A stretch of 64,000 nucleotides of DNA from SZUA-365 sp964635845 (GTDB lineage Bacteria > Bacteroidota > Ignavibacteria > SZUA-365), in assembly GCA_964635845.1 (NCBI GenBank), contig CAZWNO010000003.1, forward strand, positions 1 to 64,000. The letters run 5' to 3'. Each line of letters starts with the position of its first letter. The first letter of the stretch is position 1. A model generated the notes under the pieces. The model was not told the DNA's origin, did no database searches, and saw only the letters and a list, made by a program, of their open reading frames with translations. The position numbers were made by a program, and so were the translations under genes. Of the stretch, positions 63,963 to 64,000 are shown piece after piece.

Positions 63963-64000
63963 AACCGCTGTGTCATCCGCTGGATTGCCCATGACCGACA

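Noticed and set aside
63991..64000. Possible start of a next gene (ATGACCGACA) at the window edge
   Set aside because: Only ten bases are visible, which cannot support a gene call.

Overview
The window reads as one contiguous piece of a bacterial chromosome, roughly 58% G+C by eye, almost entirely housekeeping genes packed with 1-8 base overlaps. It is a draft or metagenome assembly: there are five runs of N, four of exactly 10 and one of 68. Several features point to the Bacteroidota/Chlorobiota-Ignavibacteriota (FCB) group. These are an outer membrane with TolC, lipoproteins and a heptosyltransferase, a PorV/PorQ-type protein, 7TM-HD PgpH, an HslVU-RpoN cluster, and several promoters of the TTG-N20-TAnnTTTG type typical of that group. 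I cannot name a genus from the sequence.

Layout. 1-5896 (+): end of a sugar nucleotidyltransferase/phosphomannomutase-like fusion, a PTS IIA protein, hisS, an unknown 137-residue protein and an inactive M16 peptidase-like protein. 5925-9610 (-): 3-hydroxyacyl-CoA dehydrogenase, ackA, a GT9 glycosyltransferase and a small Ig-like lipoprotein. 9879-17538 (-): purN-purH followed by the rod-shape operon mreB-mreC-mreD-mrdA-rodA. 17686-18498 (+): an unknown protein and an IscA/ErpA-type Fe-S carrier, closed by a perfect terminator. 18597-28233 (-): two coupled sodium:solute symporters, a Cof-type HAD phosphatase, pgpH, xerD, tmk and an S41 protease. 28296-32040 (-): rodZ-like gene, ligA and a STAS protein. 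32183-37424 (-): dprA and a three-part efflux set (HlyD, MacB-like permease, TolC) without an ATPase gene.

37580-49568 (+): DUF3109 protein, rpoN, hslV, hslU, two unknown proteins, a PhnP-like metallohydrolase, a HAD phosphatase, acpS, a broken lipase-like lipoprotein, an FMN nitronate monooxygenase/FabK-like enzyme, a PorV/PorQ protein, a CPBP membrane protein and pdxJ. 49667-64000 (+): tRNA-Val(GAC) with its own terminator, then thrS-infC-rpmI-rplT-pheS-pheT, a ZapB-like coiled-coil protein, zapA, a strongly structured RNA that I read as 6S RNA, rny, coaE, argD-like aminotransferase, nadB, xseA (frameshifted) and xseB. No gene-free stretch exceeds 300 bases; the two longest (9611-9878 and 57212-57466) are described below.

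The genes fall into recognisable jobs: cell elongation (mreBCD, mrdA, rodA, rodZ, zapA), translation (tRNA-Val, thrS, infC, rpmI, rplT, pheST, hisS), protein quality control (hslVU, S41 protease), nucleotide and cofactor synthesis (purHN, tmk, coaE, nadB, pdxJ, acpS), DNA maintenance (ligA, xerD, dprA, xseAB) and envelope export. I see no CRISPR array, insertion sequence, prophage or defence island. The points most worth a second look are the 6S RNA candidate, an infC gene with no normal start codon, the terminator just ahead of thrS, the interrupted lipase-like lipoprotein, the ATPase-less efflux operon and two enzymes whose catalytic motifs have decayed.
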